NCBI RefSeq assembly: GCF_001750165.1
Contig: NZ_CP015412.1
Location: 124,001 to 188,000 of the forward strand
DNA from: Pseudoalteromonas luteoviolacea
GTDB lineage: Bacteria; Pseudomonadota; Gammaproteobacteria; Enterobacterales; Alteromonadaceae
DNA: 64,000 bases
Direction of reading: 5' to 3'
The notes beneath the pieces are model-generated. The model saw only the letters and a list, made by a program, of their open reading frames with translations, did not search any database and was not told the origin of the DNA. The position numbers and the translations under genes were made by a program. Each line of letters starts with the position of its first letter. The stretch's first letter is position 1. Positions 45,054 through 55,150 of this stretch are shown here, in pieces.

Positions 45054-45309
45054 TGCCAAAATTGTGGCCAGCAGAGACATGGCTTTGTGTATTATTCGCG
45101 CTGTGTTTATTTTCAGGTGCCTGATATGTATTGCTTTTAGCTTCTTTGCTTGAGGTGTCAGCCGTACTTAAAGCCAAGTATAGATCTCGTATAGTCTGAA
45201 AATGCCTTTGTAGTATCGATTTGCGGTGGTCCGGCTCATATATGTTGCTCGATTTAAATGCGATGAGCCGAAAGCATGGCTGCACCATTGAGCTTTCATT
45301 AAAAAACAA
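45022..45309 (-). CDS. Hypothetical small protein (weak)
   Basis: A 95-residue frame on the reverse strand with a TTG start at 45309 (or ATG at 45288). It has no recognisable motif, and its last 32 bases overlap the end of the DUF4124 gene. It would be the only content of an otherwise empty 300-base gap. I list it at low confidence. Confidence 0.25.
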   Translation of the reverse strand: MFFNESSMVQPCFRLIAFKSSNIYEPDHRKSILQRHFQTIRDLYLALSTADTSSKEAKSNTYQAPENKHSANNTQSHVSAGHNFGIKVGEALFHD

Positions 45310-45350
45310 AAGTTTTTGGTGCAGTGTTATGGATTAAATGCGGTGATGTT

Positions 45351-45656
45351 TTAGAGCAAACTCAAGATATGTTTAGCACGCTCCCTTTCTAGGCAGCTTT
45401 TCACCGGCTGTTTACCAAACTCATCAGAGGCGACTTCTACCTGCTTGCTTTCATGCAAACTCCCTTCATCGTACACCTTAATACGACAAGTGGTTTTATT
45501 TTGTTCTTGAGAATAAAGTAGTTCTACTTTTTCAGCTTTCATAATTAAGTTTTTATAGGGGTAACCTGCGTCAGTAAATATCTTTTCTGTATTTAACTGA
45601 GTAGCTGCCGACGTAAATGTCACCAACGGAAATGCTAATATAATTGCGTATTTCAC
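45351..45656 (-). CDS. Small secreted protein of unknown function
   Basis: The product has 101 residues, starting with a GTG at 45656 behind GGGAG. A signal peptide (MKYAIILAFPLVTFTSAA) is clear, so it is exported. The mature part is short, with two Cys and a Lys/Glu-rich C terminus (CLERERAKHILSLL). No family is recognised. It is divergent from the LysR-type regulator that starts 110 bp away, which may control it. Confidence 0.55.
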   Translation of the reverse strand: MKYAIILAFPLVTFTSAATQLNTEKIFTDAGYPYKNLIMKAEKVELLYSQEQNKTTCRIKVYDEGSLHESKQVEVASDEFGKQPVKSCLERERAKHILSLL

Positions 45657-45766
45657 GATAAAGACTCCCTTTGTCTTTGATATTCACATTAAGTATTGAG
45701 TGCATTCATAAAACTGACAAACGAGAATTTATGAACCATAGTTAAGATTTTCTTAAGTATAAAGTG

Positions 45767-46663
45767 ATGAAAACACCACCATTTAAAGGGCTTTGGTACT
45801 TTAAAACAGCAGCGCAGTTAGGGAGTTTTAAACAAGCCGCAGAAGCGCTGTTTGTCACTCAGGCTGCGGTGAGTCAGCAGATCCGAATTTTAGAGCATCA
45901 GCTGGGTTGTACACTGTTTGAGCGGCAAACAAGAAAAGTGTCATTAACGCAGCAAGGTCAAGAGCTGCTACCATATTTGCAAACTGGGTTTGGCCAAATT
46001 GAAACGGGTTTGTCCGCCCTGAAGTCAGATCCCAACCCCAATACAATTCACCTTTCAGTATTACCGTCGTTTGCAACCTGTTGGTTGTTGCCACGGCTGA
46101 CAAGTTTTAATAGTGCGCTGCCTGACTATCAGCTTCGTATAGATCCAACGGAGCAACTTGCAGACTTTAACCGGGAAGATATAGACATAGGGATCCGGTT
46201 TGGTTTAGGTGACTACCCGGGGTTAAAAAGTGAGTTAATAGCCCAAGATGAGCTTGTGATAGCGTATCGCCCAGGTGTAATTAATCCGAGTAAACCTTTG
46301 CGACCGCAATTAACTCAACTCAACTTCATTTATGATGAAGGGCGAGATAATGAGGTTGCTTGGCGGAATTTAAGTACTCAACTTGGCCTTAAAGGCCACA
46401 CTTTGAGCAACCTTAAAATTGATAATGCAGCGCTCGTGCAACAAGCGACCGTTGCTGGGCAGGGGTTTTCTTTATTGCGTAAGCGCATGGTTGCACAGTC
46501 TGTTGAAATGGGCCAGTTAGAGATACACCCTGAGTTTGCGTGGCAGTGTGAATATAGCTATCACTTAGTTGCGCCTGAAAGCCATTTTGCTTGGCCAAAG
46601 GTACAAGCTTTTAGAAATTGGATTGTTTCTGAACTGAACGGTATGACACTAAACCAAAGCTAG
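45767..46663 (+). CDS. LysR-family transcriptional regulator (GcvA-like)
   Basis: The product has 298 residues. The N-terminal helix-turn-helix is typical (FKTAAQLGSFKQAAEALFVT, then QAAVSQQIRILE). The substrate-binding domain follows, with the GcvA-like segment DIDIGIRFGLGDYPGL. The frame begins with GTG at 45764 then ATG at 45767; I use the ATG. Members usually control an adjacent divergent gene, here the small secreted protein. The inducer is unknown. Confidence 0.85.
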   Translation: MKTPPFKGLWYFKTAAQLGSFKQAAEALFVTQAAVSQQIRILEHQLGCTLFERQTRKVSLTQQGQELLPYLQTGFGQIETGLSALKSDPNPNTIHLSVLPSFATCWLLPRLTSFNSALPDYQLRIDPTEQLADFNREDIDIGIRFGLGDYPGLKSELIAQDELVIAYRPGVINPSKPLRPQLTQLNFIYDEGRDNEVAWRNLSTQLGLKGHTLSNLKIDNAALVQQATVAGQGFSLLRKRMVAQSVEMGQLEIHPEFAWQCEYSYHLVAPESHFAWPKVQAFRNWIVSELNGMTLNQS

Positions 46664-46689
46664 GTTTATAAAGAAGCTGCGCTCTACTT

Positions 46690-47465
46690 ACTCTCGTCGT
46701 TGCGGGTTTGTCCCGCAATCTATGTTGAGGGGGTTATGGACTCTGAAGCGAGTTCAGGGTGACGGGCTACACCTACGTCGTTGTGGGTTTGTTTCGCAAT
46801 CCATATTTGAGAGGGTTATGGGCCCTGAAGCGAGTTCAGGGTGACGGGCTACACCTGCGTCGTTGCGGGTTTGTTTCGCAATCCATATTTGAGAGGGTTA
46901 TGGGCCCTGAAGCGAGCTCAGGGTGACGGGCTACACCTGCGTCGTTGCGGGCTTGCCCCGCAATCCATATTTGAGAGGGTTATGGGCCCTGAAGCGAGTT
47001 CAGGGTGACGGGCTACACCTACGTCGATGCGGGCTTGCCCCGCAATCTATGTTTGATAGGGTTATGAGCCCTGAAGCGAGTTCAGGGTGACGGGCTACAC
47101 CTACGTTGTTGCGGGCTTGCCCCGCAATCCATATTTGAGAGGGGTATGGGCCCTGAAGCGAGTTCAGGGTGACGGGCTACACCTACGTCGTTGCGGGCTT
47201 GTTCCGTAACCCATATTTGAGAGGGTTATGAGCCCTGAAGCGAGTTCAGGGTGACGGGCTACACCTACGTTGTTGCGGGCTTGCCCCGCAATCCATATTT
47301 GAGAGGGTTACGGGCCCTGAAGCGAGTTCAGGGTGACGGGCTACACCTACGTCGTTGCGGGCTTGTTCCGTAATCCATATTTGAGAGGGTTATGAGCCCT
47401 GAAGCGAGTTCAGGGTGACGGGCTACACCTGCGTCGTTGCGGGTGTGTTCCGCAATCCATTTTGA
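46690..47465. repeat. Palindromic repeat array 3
   Basis: About ten module A units (TTGCGGGCTTGCCCCGCAA and variants) alternating with nine module B units (CCCTGAAGCGAGTTCAGGG then TGACGGGCTACACCT). The period is very regular, about 82-84 bp. Orientation matches array 2 and is opposite to array 1. It lies between two convergent genes (LysR regulator and dGTPase), so it does not disrupt any promoter. Confidence 0.9.
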
Positions 47466-47507
47466 TTATGCATAAGCACTAGATGAAGTGCATTAAATCT
47501 AACCTGT

Positions 47508-48953
47508 TTAATCAGCAACCAACAAGGTTCGATATGTGTCGTATGCAAGCTGATCTGTCATGCCACTGATATAATCTTGAATAAGTCTACAACGATAATA
47601 AAACTCGTAAATAGGCTGGTTTTGCTGTTCTAAACGCAGCTCTGCAATGGCTTTTTGATAGACCGAAATGTATTGACCGGGTATGCGCTTAAGTAACCTT
47701 ACTTCAATGGGGTAATTATGACTATGTTCAATGATACCTTTAAACGCTTTTTCAGAGACATCCAGTAAGCGGCGGTATTCATTTAAAATCCCAAAGGTGA
47801 TTTTATAGCCTTGTAGCTCCAATTCTTCTACTTCTGGGTGACAAAAAACATGTTTTAAAGCGACTTGCTTTAACGAACGAGTAATCGCATGTTGGTAGCT
47901 GTTGTCTTCCAACAATGCCTGATTAAAGCTGCCTTCAAAGATTTCATCTATATTTTGAATGAAGCGCTCAGTCGCATGCTTTACTAGCGGGTGAATGAGT
48001 TCGACTCGTAAATAGATAAAAAACTCAGTGCTTAAATTGGCAGGATTTTGATTCGCTCTTTTGAGGGCTCTGTCACAAGCTTGGTCTATCAGATCATCAT
48101 GATGAATCAATTGCAAGCTTTTGAGTTGACGACGATACTCTTGCTTTAAAAGTTCAATCACTTGCGCAACATTGAGAAAGTTTTTAACTACAGCATCTTC
48201 GATATCTGCTAAGCAATAGGCGATGTCGTCAGCGGCTTCCATTATGTATGCTGCTAAATGACGATTGCCTAAAGGGATTTCTAATTTGTCACACAGCTGT
48301 TTTACGATGGGTTGTTCACTAAAATAATAGCCAACCTTTTTCTTTAAATAGCAATTTTTATTACTGCTCGGCTTAGCTGAGGTGCCACAGCGTGTGTATT
48401 TTAGAATTGCGGCAATTTGAGAGTAAGTTAAATTCAAATTAGCTAAAGTGGTCACAATACGAATAGCTTGCGCATTACCTTCGAAATTGCATAAGTCTAA
48501 AATTAACTTTTCTTGCAGGGGGGAGGGGGATTGTGTGTGGTTAAACACTTCGTGGGACTTAAAGTATCTTTTAAACCAGTCGTTGATAGCGGCTTCGCCA
48601 AAATGACCAAATGCGGGGTTTCCTATATCGTGCATCAGGCAAGCCATCTCTACCAAGCTCACCAAAGCATTAGCCACTTCTATTGATAGAGAGCACTGTA
48701 TATCATTTCTGGTGTTTAACTCTTTTACAATTGATTGCGCAATAAAGCGTCCATTTTGCTGTACTTCAAGAGAGTGCGTAAGGCGAGATCTTACCGCTGC
48801 ATTTCGCTCAAGTGGAAATACTTGTGTTTTTTGTTGCAAGCGCCTTAGTGCTGAACAATTAATAATGCGCCCCCTATCGCTTTCAATGCTAATAGAGAGG
48901 TCTTGTTGCTCTTTATATGCACGCATTGCATTTATTCTTTTCTTAAAATCCAT
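47508..48953 (-). CDS. dgt: dGTP triphosphohydrolase
   Basis: The product has 481 residues, an HD-family phosphohydrolase. The HD-type metal ligands are His60 in RSRLTHSLEV, His108-Asp109 in MHDIGNPAFGHFGE, and the Asp in EAADDIAYCLADIED. Its length and GRIINCSALRRLQQKTQVF segment match Dgt, which splits dGTP to deoxyguanosine and triphosphate. Dgt relatives limit the dNTP pool and some defend against phage by depleting dGTP. The gene stands alone next to a repeat array, not near the defence-like block, so a plain housekeeping role is equally likely. Confidence 0.9.
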   Translation of the reverse strand: MDFKKRINAMRAYKEQQDLSISIESDRGRIINCSALRRLQQKTQVFPLERNAAVRSRLTHSLEVQQNGRFIAQSIVKELNTRNDIQCSLSIEVANALVSLVEMACLMHDIGNPAFGHFGEAAINDWFKRYFKSHEVFNHTQSPSPLQEKLILDLCNFEGNAQAIRIVTTLANLNLTYSQIAAILKYTRCGTSAKPSSNKNCYLKKKVGYYFSEQPIVKQLCDKLEIPLGNRHLAAYIMEAADDIAYCLADIEDAVVKNFLNVAQVIELLKQEYRRQLKSLQLIHHDDLIDQACDRALKRANQNPANLSTEFFIYLRVELIHPLVKHATERFIQNIDEIFEGSFNQALLEDNSYQHAITRSLKQVALKHVFCHPEVEELELQGYKITFGILNEYRRLLDVSEKAFKGIIEHSHNYPIEVRLLKRIPGQYISVYQKAIAELRLEQQNQPIYEFYYRCRLIQDYISGMTDQLAYDTYRTLLVAD

Positions 48954-49151
48954 TTAGTGACTCCCTATCCACATGATGAACCTCATTGTAAACAGTTTGT
49001 AGATTGATGCAAACTTATGGCTTTGTGTAGATAACGCTGCGTAGTTTGATGTTAAATATACGAATCTTGACTAATATTACTTGTAACGACCTGCCGTTGA
49101 TTGTCCATGCTGGCAGGCTTGGCCTTAGCATCACCAAGATTAGATTTTTGT

Positions 49152-51947
49152 ATGAGATTCTTAGTATTAGCTATTTTTATTTCTATTTTATCTGGCTGTA
49201 ACCTTAGCCAGAACAATGTTGAGCCTCACTTGCTTTTTCATAAACCCAATGATGTGCCTAATGATGCACTTGTTGCGCAAAGCTACCTTTTACTGGCGCA
49301 AGAAGCCTATCGACTTAAGGACTTTGATTATGAGTTCGAGATACTAACTGAGCTAGCTGAATACGAATATGGACCTGCCCAATTACAGATCGCAAAAAGT
49401 CTCTTGAAAGGTCATGGCCAAAACTATGTGCAAGGCAGTGCAATAGAGTGGGCGACTAAAGCGGCCGAGCGAGACTATACCCCTGCAATTATGTTTTTAG
49501 CAAAATGGTATCGCTTTGGTGGAGATGGCGTGAAAGCCGATCTGAAAAAGTCGATGAACCTGTACGCTCGTGCAATTGAATTAGGAGAACCTTCAGCAGC
49601 GACTGAGCTTGGTTATATTTTTATCAGGCACTGGAAAGAAGAGAAGGGGTATGAAACCGCACAGCAATTATTTGCCAATGCTGCCTATCAAGGAGACATA
49701 AAAGCACTATGCGGTTTAGGTGTTGTTTATCGGGAGTCAAAAACGCTAGGTGATTTAAATAAGGCTAAAGACTATTTTCAGGTGAGCTATGCTCGAGGCC
49801 ATCAAGAGTGTGCTTTTGAACTTGGGTATTTGTATCACACGAGTTTACTTGATACAGAGCAAGCGCTTTATTGGTATACGACTGCGGCCAAACACGGTGA
49901 AAGCGATGCGTTAAATAATTTAGGCATGATGTACAACAATGGAGATGGTGTTGCCGTCAATTTTGCATTGGCAAAGACGTACTTTGAGCAGGCGATTGAG
50001 CTCGGTAGTAAATCAAGTTATGGAAACTTAGGTCGTTTGTTTGAAGTAGGAAATGGCGTAACGCAAAACTATGAGCAAGCTATTACGTTATATGAGCAAG
50101 GGGCGCAGCTCCAAGATGCACAGTCGATACATAATTTGGCATCACTGTATAATGAAGGCTTAGGTGTAGAGCAGGACCGCAGAAAAGCGTTGGTTTTATT
50201 TGAGCAAGCTGCAAATTTAGGAAATCGATTCTCAGCTTTTCATTTGGCCGATGCTTATTTTTATGGTGATGGGAAAGCACAGAGTAAGGATTTAGCACTT
50301 GAGTATTACTTATTATCGGCAAAAGCAGGGTATGCACCGAGCTTTTGTAAGGCCGCAGAGGTTGTACTTGTACAAAGTTGGACCTTAGCAAAGTCATACT
50401 TTTTTGAAGGTGCAAAACTAGGTCAACAAGACTGTTTGATTAACCTAGTTAGGGGGATGCGTTTTAATCGGGAAAAGGACTTGCCTGTTGTTGAAGTCTT
50501 AAAGTCATTTGCGAACCGTAATGATGTGATGGCAGTCGAAGAGTTGGGAAAAACGTATCAAAATGGTGATTTTGGAGAACTGATCAGTTTCGACACTGCA
50601 AAATTATATTATTTGCGAGCAGGGGCGCTTGGTTCTGGCAGTGCAATGGCGAGATTAGGGGTTCTTTATGAACAGGGCGAATTAGTAGAGCAGAATCTTG
50701 AAAGAGCGGCGGCTCTCTATGCTAGGGCGGCTGACTCTGGATCTGCGCTGGGGAAAAATAATCTGGCGACTTTTTATCTAAATGGCGTAGTTGTTAAAAA
50801 GAATAAATCTAAAGCTGAGGCGCTATATGAGCAAGCTGCGAAAGATAATCACATTGCAGCAATGCTTAACCTGGGAGATCTCTATTTAGACAAAGGTGAA
50901 GAGGGGGGGCTTGAAAAAGCGTGTGCGCTATTCAAAAAAGCACATGAACTTGGCGCTATGAATACGACGATACGACATAGCAATTGTTTAATACAGCAAG
51001 GCGTTGATGCATTGCATGTATTTGAATTGCTAGGTCAAAGCGCAGACAATTGCCAGCGCTGTGTTGTAAAGCAGTTTGAGTTAATCGTCGCCAACAGAGT
51101 GCCCAATAAAACCATTCAAGATGCACTTATATTGCTCAAAAGCGCGGCCAAGTCAGGTAATGCTTCCGCGGCATTAAAAATGGGTGTTTGGTATGAATCT
51201 GACGTCCAACATCCTAAAAATATGCAGTTGGCACTTAATTGGTACCAAACTGCGGTAATGTTGGGAGAAGTCGAGGCCTTAAATAAAGTTGCGGAATTTT
51301 ACTGGTATGGAAAAGGGGTCAAAAAAAATGAAGATAAAGCAATCGAGGCGATTTCCCAATTAGCGAGAGCAAACAACTTTAATGTTGCTTCTTTTATCGG
51401 TGAACACTTTTACCATGGTATTAATATTGGCAATGACTATGCCAAGGCAAGGCGTTATTTCATAAAAGCTGCGGAACAAAATGATGATATCGCGCTTAAT
51501 TCGTTGGGCGAGATTTATAGGGATGGGCTACATGTCACTGTCGACACTAGTTTGGCCCTCAATTACTTTAAACGTTCAGCCAGCTTAGGTTTACCTGATG
51601 CAATGCATAACTTAGGGGCTTTAAACTTATCAATAGATAAAAAGGAAGATGGTTTAGCTTGGTTACAACGTGCGGCTGATATGCAATTTGTTAAAAGTTA
51701 TATTTTACTAGGTGATTACTATGCTCAGAAAACATCCAGTGAGTCAGTGCGCAAAGCATTGAAGTGGCTACAATTAGCTGCTGGAGAGGAGGCGTTAGAG
51801 GGGATGTACAAGCTAGCTATGTTACTCAAAAGGCAAAACAGTGATGTTTACACGACTGAAGCCAAAAAGCTGTTAAGAGCAGCAGCTTCAAGAGGACATG
51901 AGGAAGCTGAAACTATTGTAAAAGAGCTTGAAGTCGAAAGGGAGTAG
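49152..51947 (+). CDS. Large Sel1-repeat lipoprotein
   Basis: The product has 931 residues. A lipoprotein signal with lipobox LSGC (Cys16) is preceded by a hydrophobic helix; the ATG at 49152 fits this, while the frame from 49101 does not. At least 15 Sel1-type repeats of about 36 residues follow (for example ALNNLGMMYNNGDGVAVNFA and SIHNLASLYNEGLGVEQDRR). Such solenoids bind partner proteins, and relatives have roles in cell-envelope or signalling complexes. The gene stands alone and is flanked by AT-rich DNA. The function cannot be told from sequence. Confidence 0.82.
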   Translation: MRFLVLAIFISILSGCNLSQNNVEPHLLFHKPNDVPNDALVAQSYLLLAQEAYRLKDFDYEFEILTELAEYEYGPAQLQIAKSLLKGHGQNYVQGSAIEWATKAAERDYTPAIMFLAKWYRFGGDGVKADLKKSMNLYARAIELGEPSAATELGYIFIRHWKEEKGYETAQQLFANAAYQGDIKALCGLGVVYRESKTLGDLNKAKDYFQVSYARGHQECAFELGYLYHTSLLDTEQALYWYTTAAKHGESDALNNLGMMYNNGDGVAVNFALAKTYFEQAIELGSKSSYGNLGRLFEVGNGVTQNYEQAITLYEQGAQLQDAQSIHNLASLYNEGLGVEQDRRKALVLFEQAANLGNRFSAFHLADAYFYGDGKAQSKDLALEYYLLSAKAGYAPSFCKAAEVVLVQSWTLAKSYFFEGAKLGQQDCLINLVRGMRFNREKDLPVVEVLKSFANRNDVMAVEELGKTYQNGDFGELISFDTAKLYYLRAGALGSGSAMARLGVLYEQGELVEQNLERAAALYARAADSGSALGKNNLATFYLNGVVVKKNKSKAEALYEQAAKDNHIAAMLNLGDLYLDKGEEGGLEKACALFKKAHELGAMNTTIRHSNCLIQQGVDALHVFELLGQSADNCQRCVVKQFELIVANRVPNKTIQDALILLKSAAKSGNASAALKMGVWYESDVQHPKNMQLALNWYQTAVMLGEVEALNKVAEFYWYGKGVKKNEDKAIEAISQLARANNFNVASFIGEHFYHGINIGNDYAKARRYFIKAAEQNDDIALNSLGEIYRDGLHVTVDTSLALNYFKRSASLGLPDAMHNLGALNLSIDKKEDGLAWLQRAADMQFVKSYILLGDYYAQKTSSESVRKALKWLQLAAGEEALEGMYKLAMLLKRQNSDVYTTEAKKLLRAAASRGHEEAETIVKELEVERE

Positions 51948-52304
51948 GTCGTTTCGTTGATTTTTATTTGGTGAACATAGAAACCTTACGCATGTTATTG
52001 TTTTTTTATAGCGCTTAAGTTTTACCGAATAGTTCACTTTAAAAGGATAATCAAATTAATTTATTATATTAAATATGTCAATTATTTAGGCAGTTGGCAC
52101 TATGTTATATGAAAAATGAGTACTCAATTCTTTAAGTAGAGAATGTATCTTTTATTGGAACTTTATATGGATTTATATTTTATATTTTAGTGGCTTTGGT
52201 AGCCGTAAGTTATTTTTATGTATAAATAATATGGTTACTCATGTATGATATTAATATAAACATAAAGTTAAGTGGCTTTTTAAGGATTACAAAGCATTAA
52301 GAAA
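51948..52304. other. AT-rich intergenic region before the UPF0149 paralogue
   Basis: 357 bases with no reading frame or hairpin of note. Very AT-rich, probably promoter DNA. Confidence 0.45.
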
Positions 52305-53501
52305 GTGATAGATGAGTTGTATTTTTTGTCGAAAGAGCAGCCTGATCCATTTTTCATCGAAGGGTATATAACTGGTTTAGGTTTGACGCCTCAAACAGTT
52401 TTACCAAGTGTTTGGATCCCTGAGCTCTTTGCAGAAGAAGTACCAGAAGACGAACTAGAGTTAAAATCGTTAATGGAATATTATAACCTTTGTATGGACA
52501 GAGTCATGCAAGGAGATTTCTCGTTACCTAAAGAATGTGACTTAACCAAACTTCACCTAGAAAATGCATTGCAAAGAGGTATGCCATTACCGAATTATTG
52601 CTCTGGAATGCTTAGCTCCCTCAACTTTATAAAACAAATAGAATTAAATATTGAGCAATATAATCAATTGGATAAGTTACAAAGTGTATTAAGTGGTTTT
52701 CAAGGCTATTTGAATGCAACAAAAACTTTTTCATCAGATAAACAAGACTTTGCCACAACAGTTATTTCAGCTTATCAAGATCTTGAATTATGTATCAGTA
52801 AAACGGCATATGAATTACGATTTTCTGAGCATTGCCTATCAAAAGCAGATGAAGCGAGTACTCTTCCAGGGTTTAACCGTAAACAAATCGAAAGTCATCT
52901 CAACGAAATATTGAGTCAAAATAATTCTTCGACGCTTAAGCTTATCGATGACCTGATTACTGTGATTGAACGAGAGCTTATAACAAAACACTTTATTGAA
53001 CAGTATGCAGATGAGCTAGAAAACCTCAGTGAGGTACAGCCTTATTTAATTTTAAAAGCGAGGAAAGCGCAAATACACTTTAACTTAGAGCACTATGACT
53101 TAGCGCAAAAGGAGTTGGAAGAATTACTTCAATTGGCGCCTAATGATTATTATGAGAACCGCTACCAACTTTATAGTTGCTATATTAAAAAGCGTAAATG
53201 GTCTAGCTTGACGGCGCTTTTAAACAAATATAGTTGCCATTTGTTCAGTGAAAATAAGTTAATAGACAGTGCAACTAAGCTTCTGAATGAATATGCTCAG
53301 CATGGTAGTAATCCAGAGACAAAGGCTTTAAAAGAAAAAGTAATAGCGTTATTCCCTGATTTAGTATCTATTTGTGGGCAAGGCATTAAGCAAATGGGTG
53401 GAGATAAACCTAATAGTGTGACCGAGTATATCAATAAAGGTGGACTGACTGCTTGGTGCTCTGTAGAGGGCAGTCTGTTTTGGCTCAAATCGAAAAATTA
53501 A
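52305..53501 (+). CDS. UPF0149 (YecA)-like protein with extended C-terminal region
   Basis: The product has 398 residues, an intact paralogue of the broken gene at 40051. The N-terminal quarter has IEGYITGLGLTPQT and LPSVWIPELFAEE as in the YecA/UPF0149 family. A long helical middle and a TPR-like section (about residues 260-310) follow, and a conserved end reads TAWCSVEGSLFWLKSK. It starts with GTG at 52305 after AAGAAAG. YecA proteins often carry a metal-binding SEC-C motif, which I do not see here. The shared C terminus with the frameshifted copy supports a distinct two-member subfamily. Confidence 0.68.
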   Translation: MIDELYFLSKEQPDPFFIEGYITGLGLTPQTVLPSVWIPELFAEEVPEDELELKSLMEYYNLCMDRVMQGDFSLPKECDLTKLHLENALQRGMPLPNYCSGMLSSLNFIKQIELNIEQYNQLDKLQSVLSGFQGYLNATKTFSSDKQDFATTVISAYQDLELCISKTAYELRFSEHCLSKADEASTLPGFNRKQIESHLNEILSQNNSSTLKLIDDLITVIERELITKHFIEQYADELENLSEVQPYLILKARKAQIHFNLEHYDLAQKELEELLQLAPNDYYENRYQLYSCYIKKRKWSSLTALLNKYSCHLFSENKLIDSATKLLNEYAQHGSNPETKALKEKVIALFPDLVSICGQGIKQMGGDKPNSVTEYINKGGLTAWCSVEGSLFWLKSKN

Positions 53502-53514
53502 TTGCCACTCTTAG

Positions 53515-53539
53515 TCGGCTTCAACTAAATAGAAGCCGA
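53515..53539. terminator. Hairpin between the UPF0149 and EAL genes
   Basis: Perfect 8-bp arms TCGGCTTC and GAAGCCGA around a 9-base loop. It separates two convergent genes and may end both transcripts. Confidence 0.6.
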
Positions 53540-53570
53540 AACCGACGTAAGATCGTTTAATACAACTTCA

Positions 53571-54989
53571 TTAAGCCGCATCTTGCTCGTTTGATAAAAA
53601 CTCATTCATTGTGAGTGGTACAGATGCGAAATATCCTTGTATATATATATTTGGGTAGCGTTTTACGTATTCGTATTGGAATCTATTTTCAATACCTTCG
53701 ACGATTACCGTTTTCTTGCTGTGTTGCGCGGTTTTGATCATCAAGTCCAATTTTGGCGCATTTGCTTCTTTATCTTGAACATGTGCAATGAAAGTTCTAT
53801 CGACTTTTACAGAGTTAAAGTAACGACTGTTTAGCAGCTCATGTCCACTATCTCCTTTACCGAAATCGTCTATCGAAAAACTAAAACCTAAGTTAGACAT
53901 TTTTCTTAATGTGTTTATAGCGTTATCACTTAGTTTAAGGTTACTGCCTTCGGTAAGTTCAAAAGTGATAAATGCCGCGATAGAAGGAGTATCTCTAATC
54001 ACTTTTTTCACATAAGCAAGTAGGTTTTCGTCTTCTAATAGCTGGGCTGATATATTCATATGGATTGGTTTAAGTTTTTCGTGCGCATCCAGTTTTATCT
54101 TTAGCATTGAATAGATCTGGTTGATGACGATCTTGGTCAGCTCACTATGCAGTTCAGGTTTACCTTCAATCATTGGCATAAAAGCTTTAGGGCCAAGATT
54201 TTTTGTATTCCTCCAACGTATCAGTGCTTCATAACGTTTTGGATTGTCAATGTCAGAAGATTTGAATATTGGTTGGAAAACGAGGTAAAAGTCATCAGGG
54301 TTGAATGAAATACTATTCATTAATTTAAGTAATACGTGTTTCCGATACATTTCTGCTTGATAGAGTTTTTCATTATGAAAAAAAGTACCAGTTTGAGATT
54401 CCAAAGCATATTTCATAGAAAAGGTTAACCTTCTTTGCACCTTGTCTATGCCATATAAAGATGACTGACCAGTGAGGCTCATAGAAGAAATCGCGTAATC
54501 AATAGGGACTTGCGTATTATTAACCCATACTTGTTTTGGTAATTTGGATAAAATATCCTTTTGTTTCGCTTCAGCTTCTCGTTGATCTGTACCTGTGTCA
54601 TGGGTTACAAATGCCATAACCATATAATCGGAATCATGCAGAGCGAGCGCGAACGGCTGGCATGACTTACCGACCTCTTTAAAAAGCTGAGTTAAGGTTT
54701 CCTCGTTGCCTTCAATGGAGTCAAAAACTGATGTTTTCCCAAGTTTAATTAAAGAGACGTGAAATTGAGAGAATTTTCTATCTACTTTTATTAATTTCTG
54801 CATAAAGAATAGATAATTTGGGATGTCGCTGGTACCGTGATAAAGCACAGATTTACTCAGCGCCTCTTTTGCTTTTTTCAATTCATTTAAGACTTTTAAA
54901 TCCTTTTTACGCAGCTGGTTTGTTTTTATCAAAGCAATTAAACTCATTACTGCAATAATGATTGCGGTGCTTAAAAATATATTGTCCAT
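53571..54989 (-). CDS. EAL-domain c-di-GMP phosphodiesterase
   Basis: The product has 472 residues. An N-terminal TM helix (about residues 3-22) is followed by a long region with no named domain (possibly a degenerate GGDEF fold), and a complete EAL domain fills the last 250 residues: YEALIRW, NIS, FELTEG, IDDFGKGDS, VKVDRTFI, EGIEN and QGYF are all present, so it should be active. It breaks down c-di-GMP. The ATG at 54989 sits at the start of the TM helix; a longer frame upstream is not convincing. The BLUF gene lies 161 bp upstream on the same strand. Confidence 0.85.
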   Translation of the reverse strand: MDNIFLSTAIIIAVMSLIALIKTNQLRKKDLKVLNELKKAKEALSKSVLYHGTSDIPNYLFFMQKLIKVDRKFSQFHVSLIKLGKTSVFDSIEGNEETLTQLFKEVGKSCQPFALALHDSDYMVMAFVTHDTGTDQREAEAKQKDILSKLPKQVWVNNTQVPIDYAISSMSLTGQSSLYGIDKVQRRLTFSMKYALESQTGTFFHNEKLYQAEMYRKHVLLKLMNSISFNPDDFYLVFQPIFKSSDIDNPKRYEALIRWRNTKNLGPKAFMPMIEGKPELHSELTKIVINQIYSMLKIKLDAHEKLKPIHMNISAQLLEDENLLAYVKKVIRDTPSIAAFITFELTEGSNLKLSDNAINTLRKMSNLGFSFSIDDFGKGDSGHELLNSRYFNSVKVDRTFIAHVQDKEANAPKLDLMIKTAQHSKKTVIVEGIENRFQYEYVKRYPNIYIQGYFASVPLTMNEFLSNEQDAA

Positions 54990-55150
54990 AAAAAATACAT
55001 AGTTGAGAAATGTGCATTTGAATTTAAATATACAAAAATGGACAAAATATGTGTTTTTCAATGAATTATTGCTTTTCCTATTACAGTCAATTACACCACT
55101 GCTCAATTGAGCTAGATTATTGGTGAGGAATGAGCAATGCTCAATTTCTT

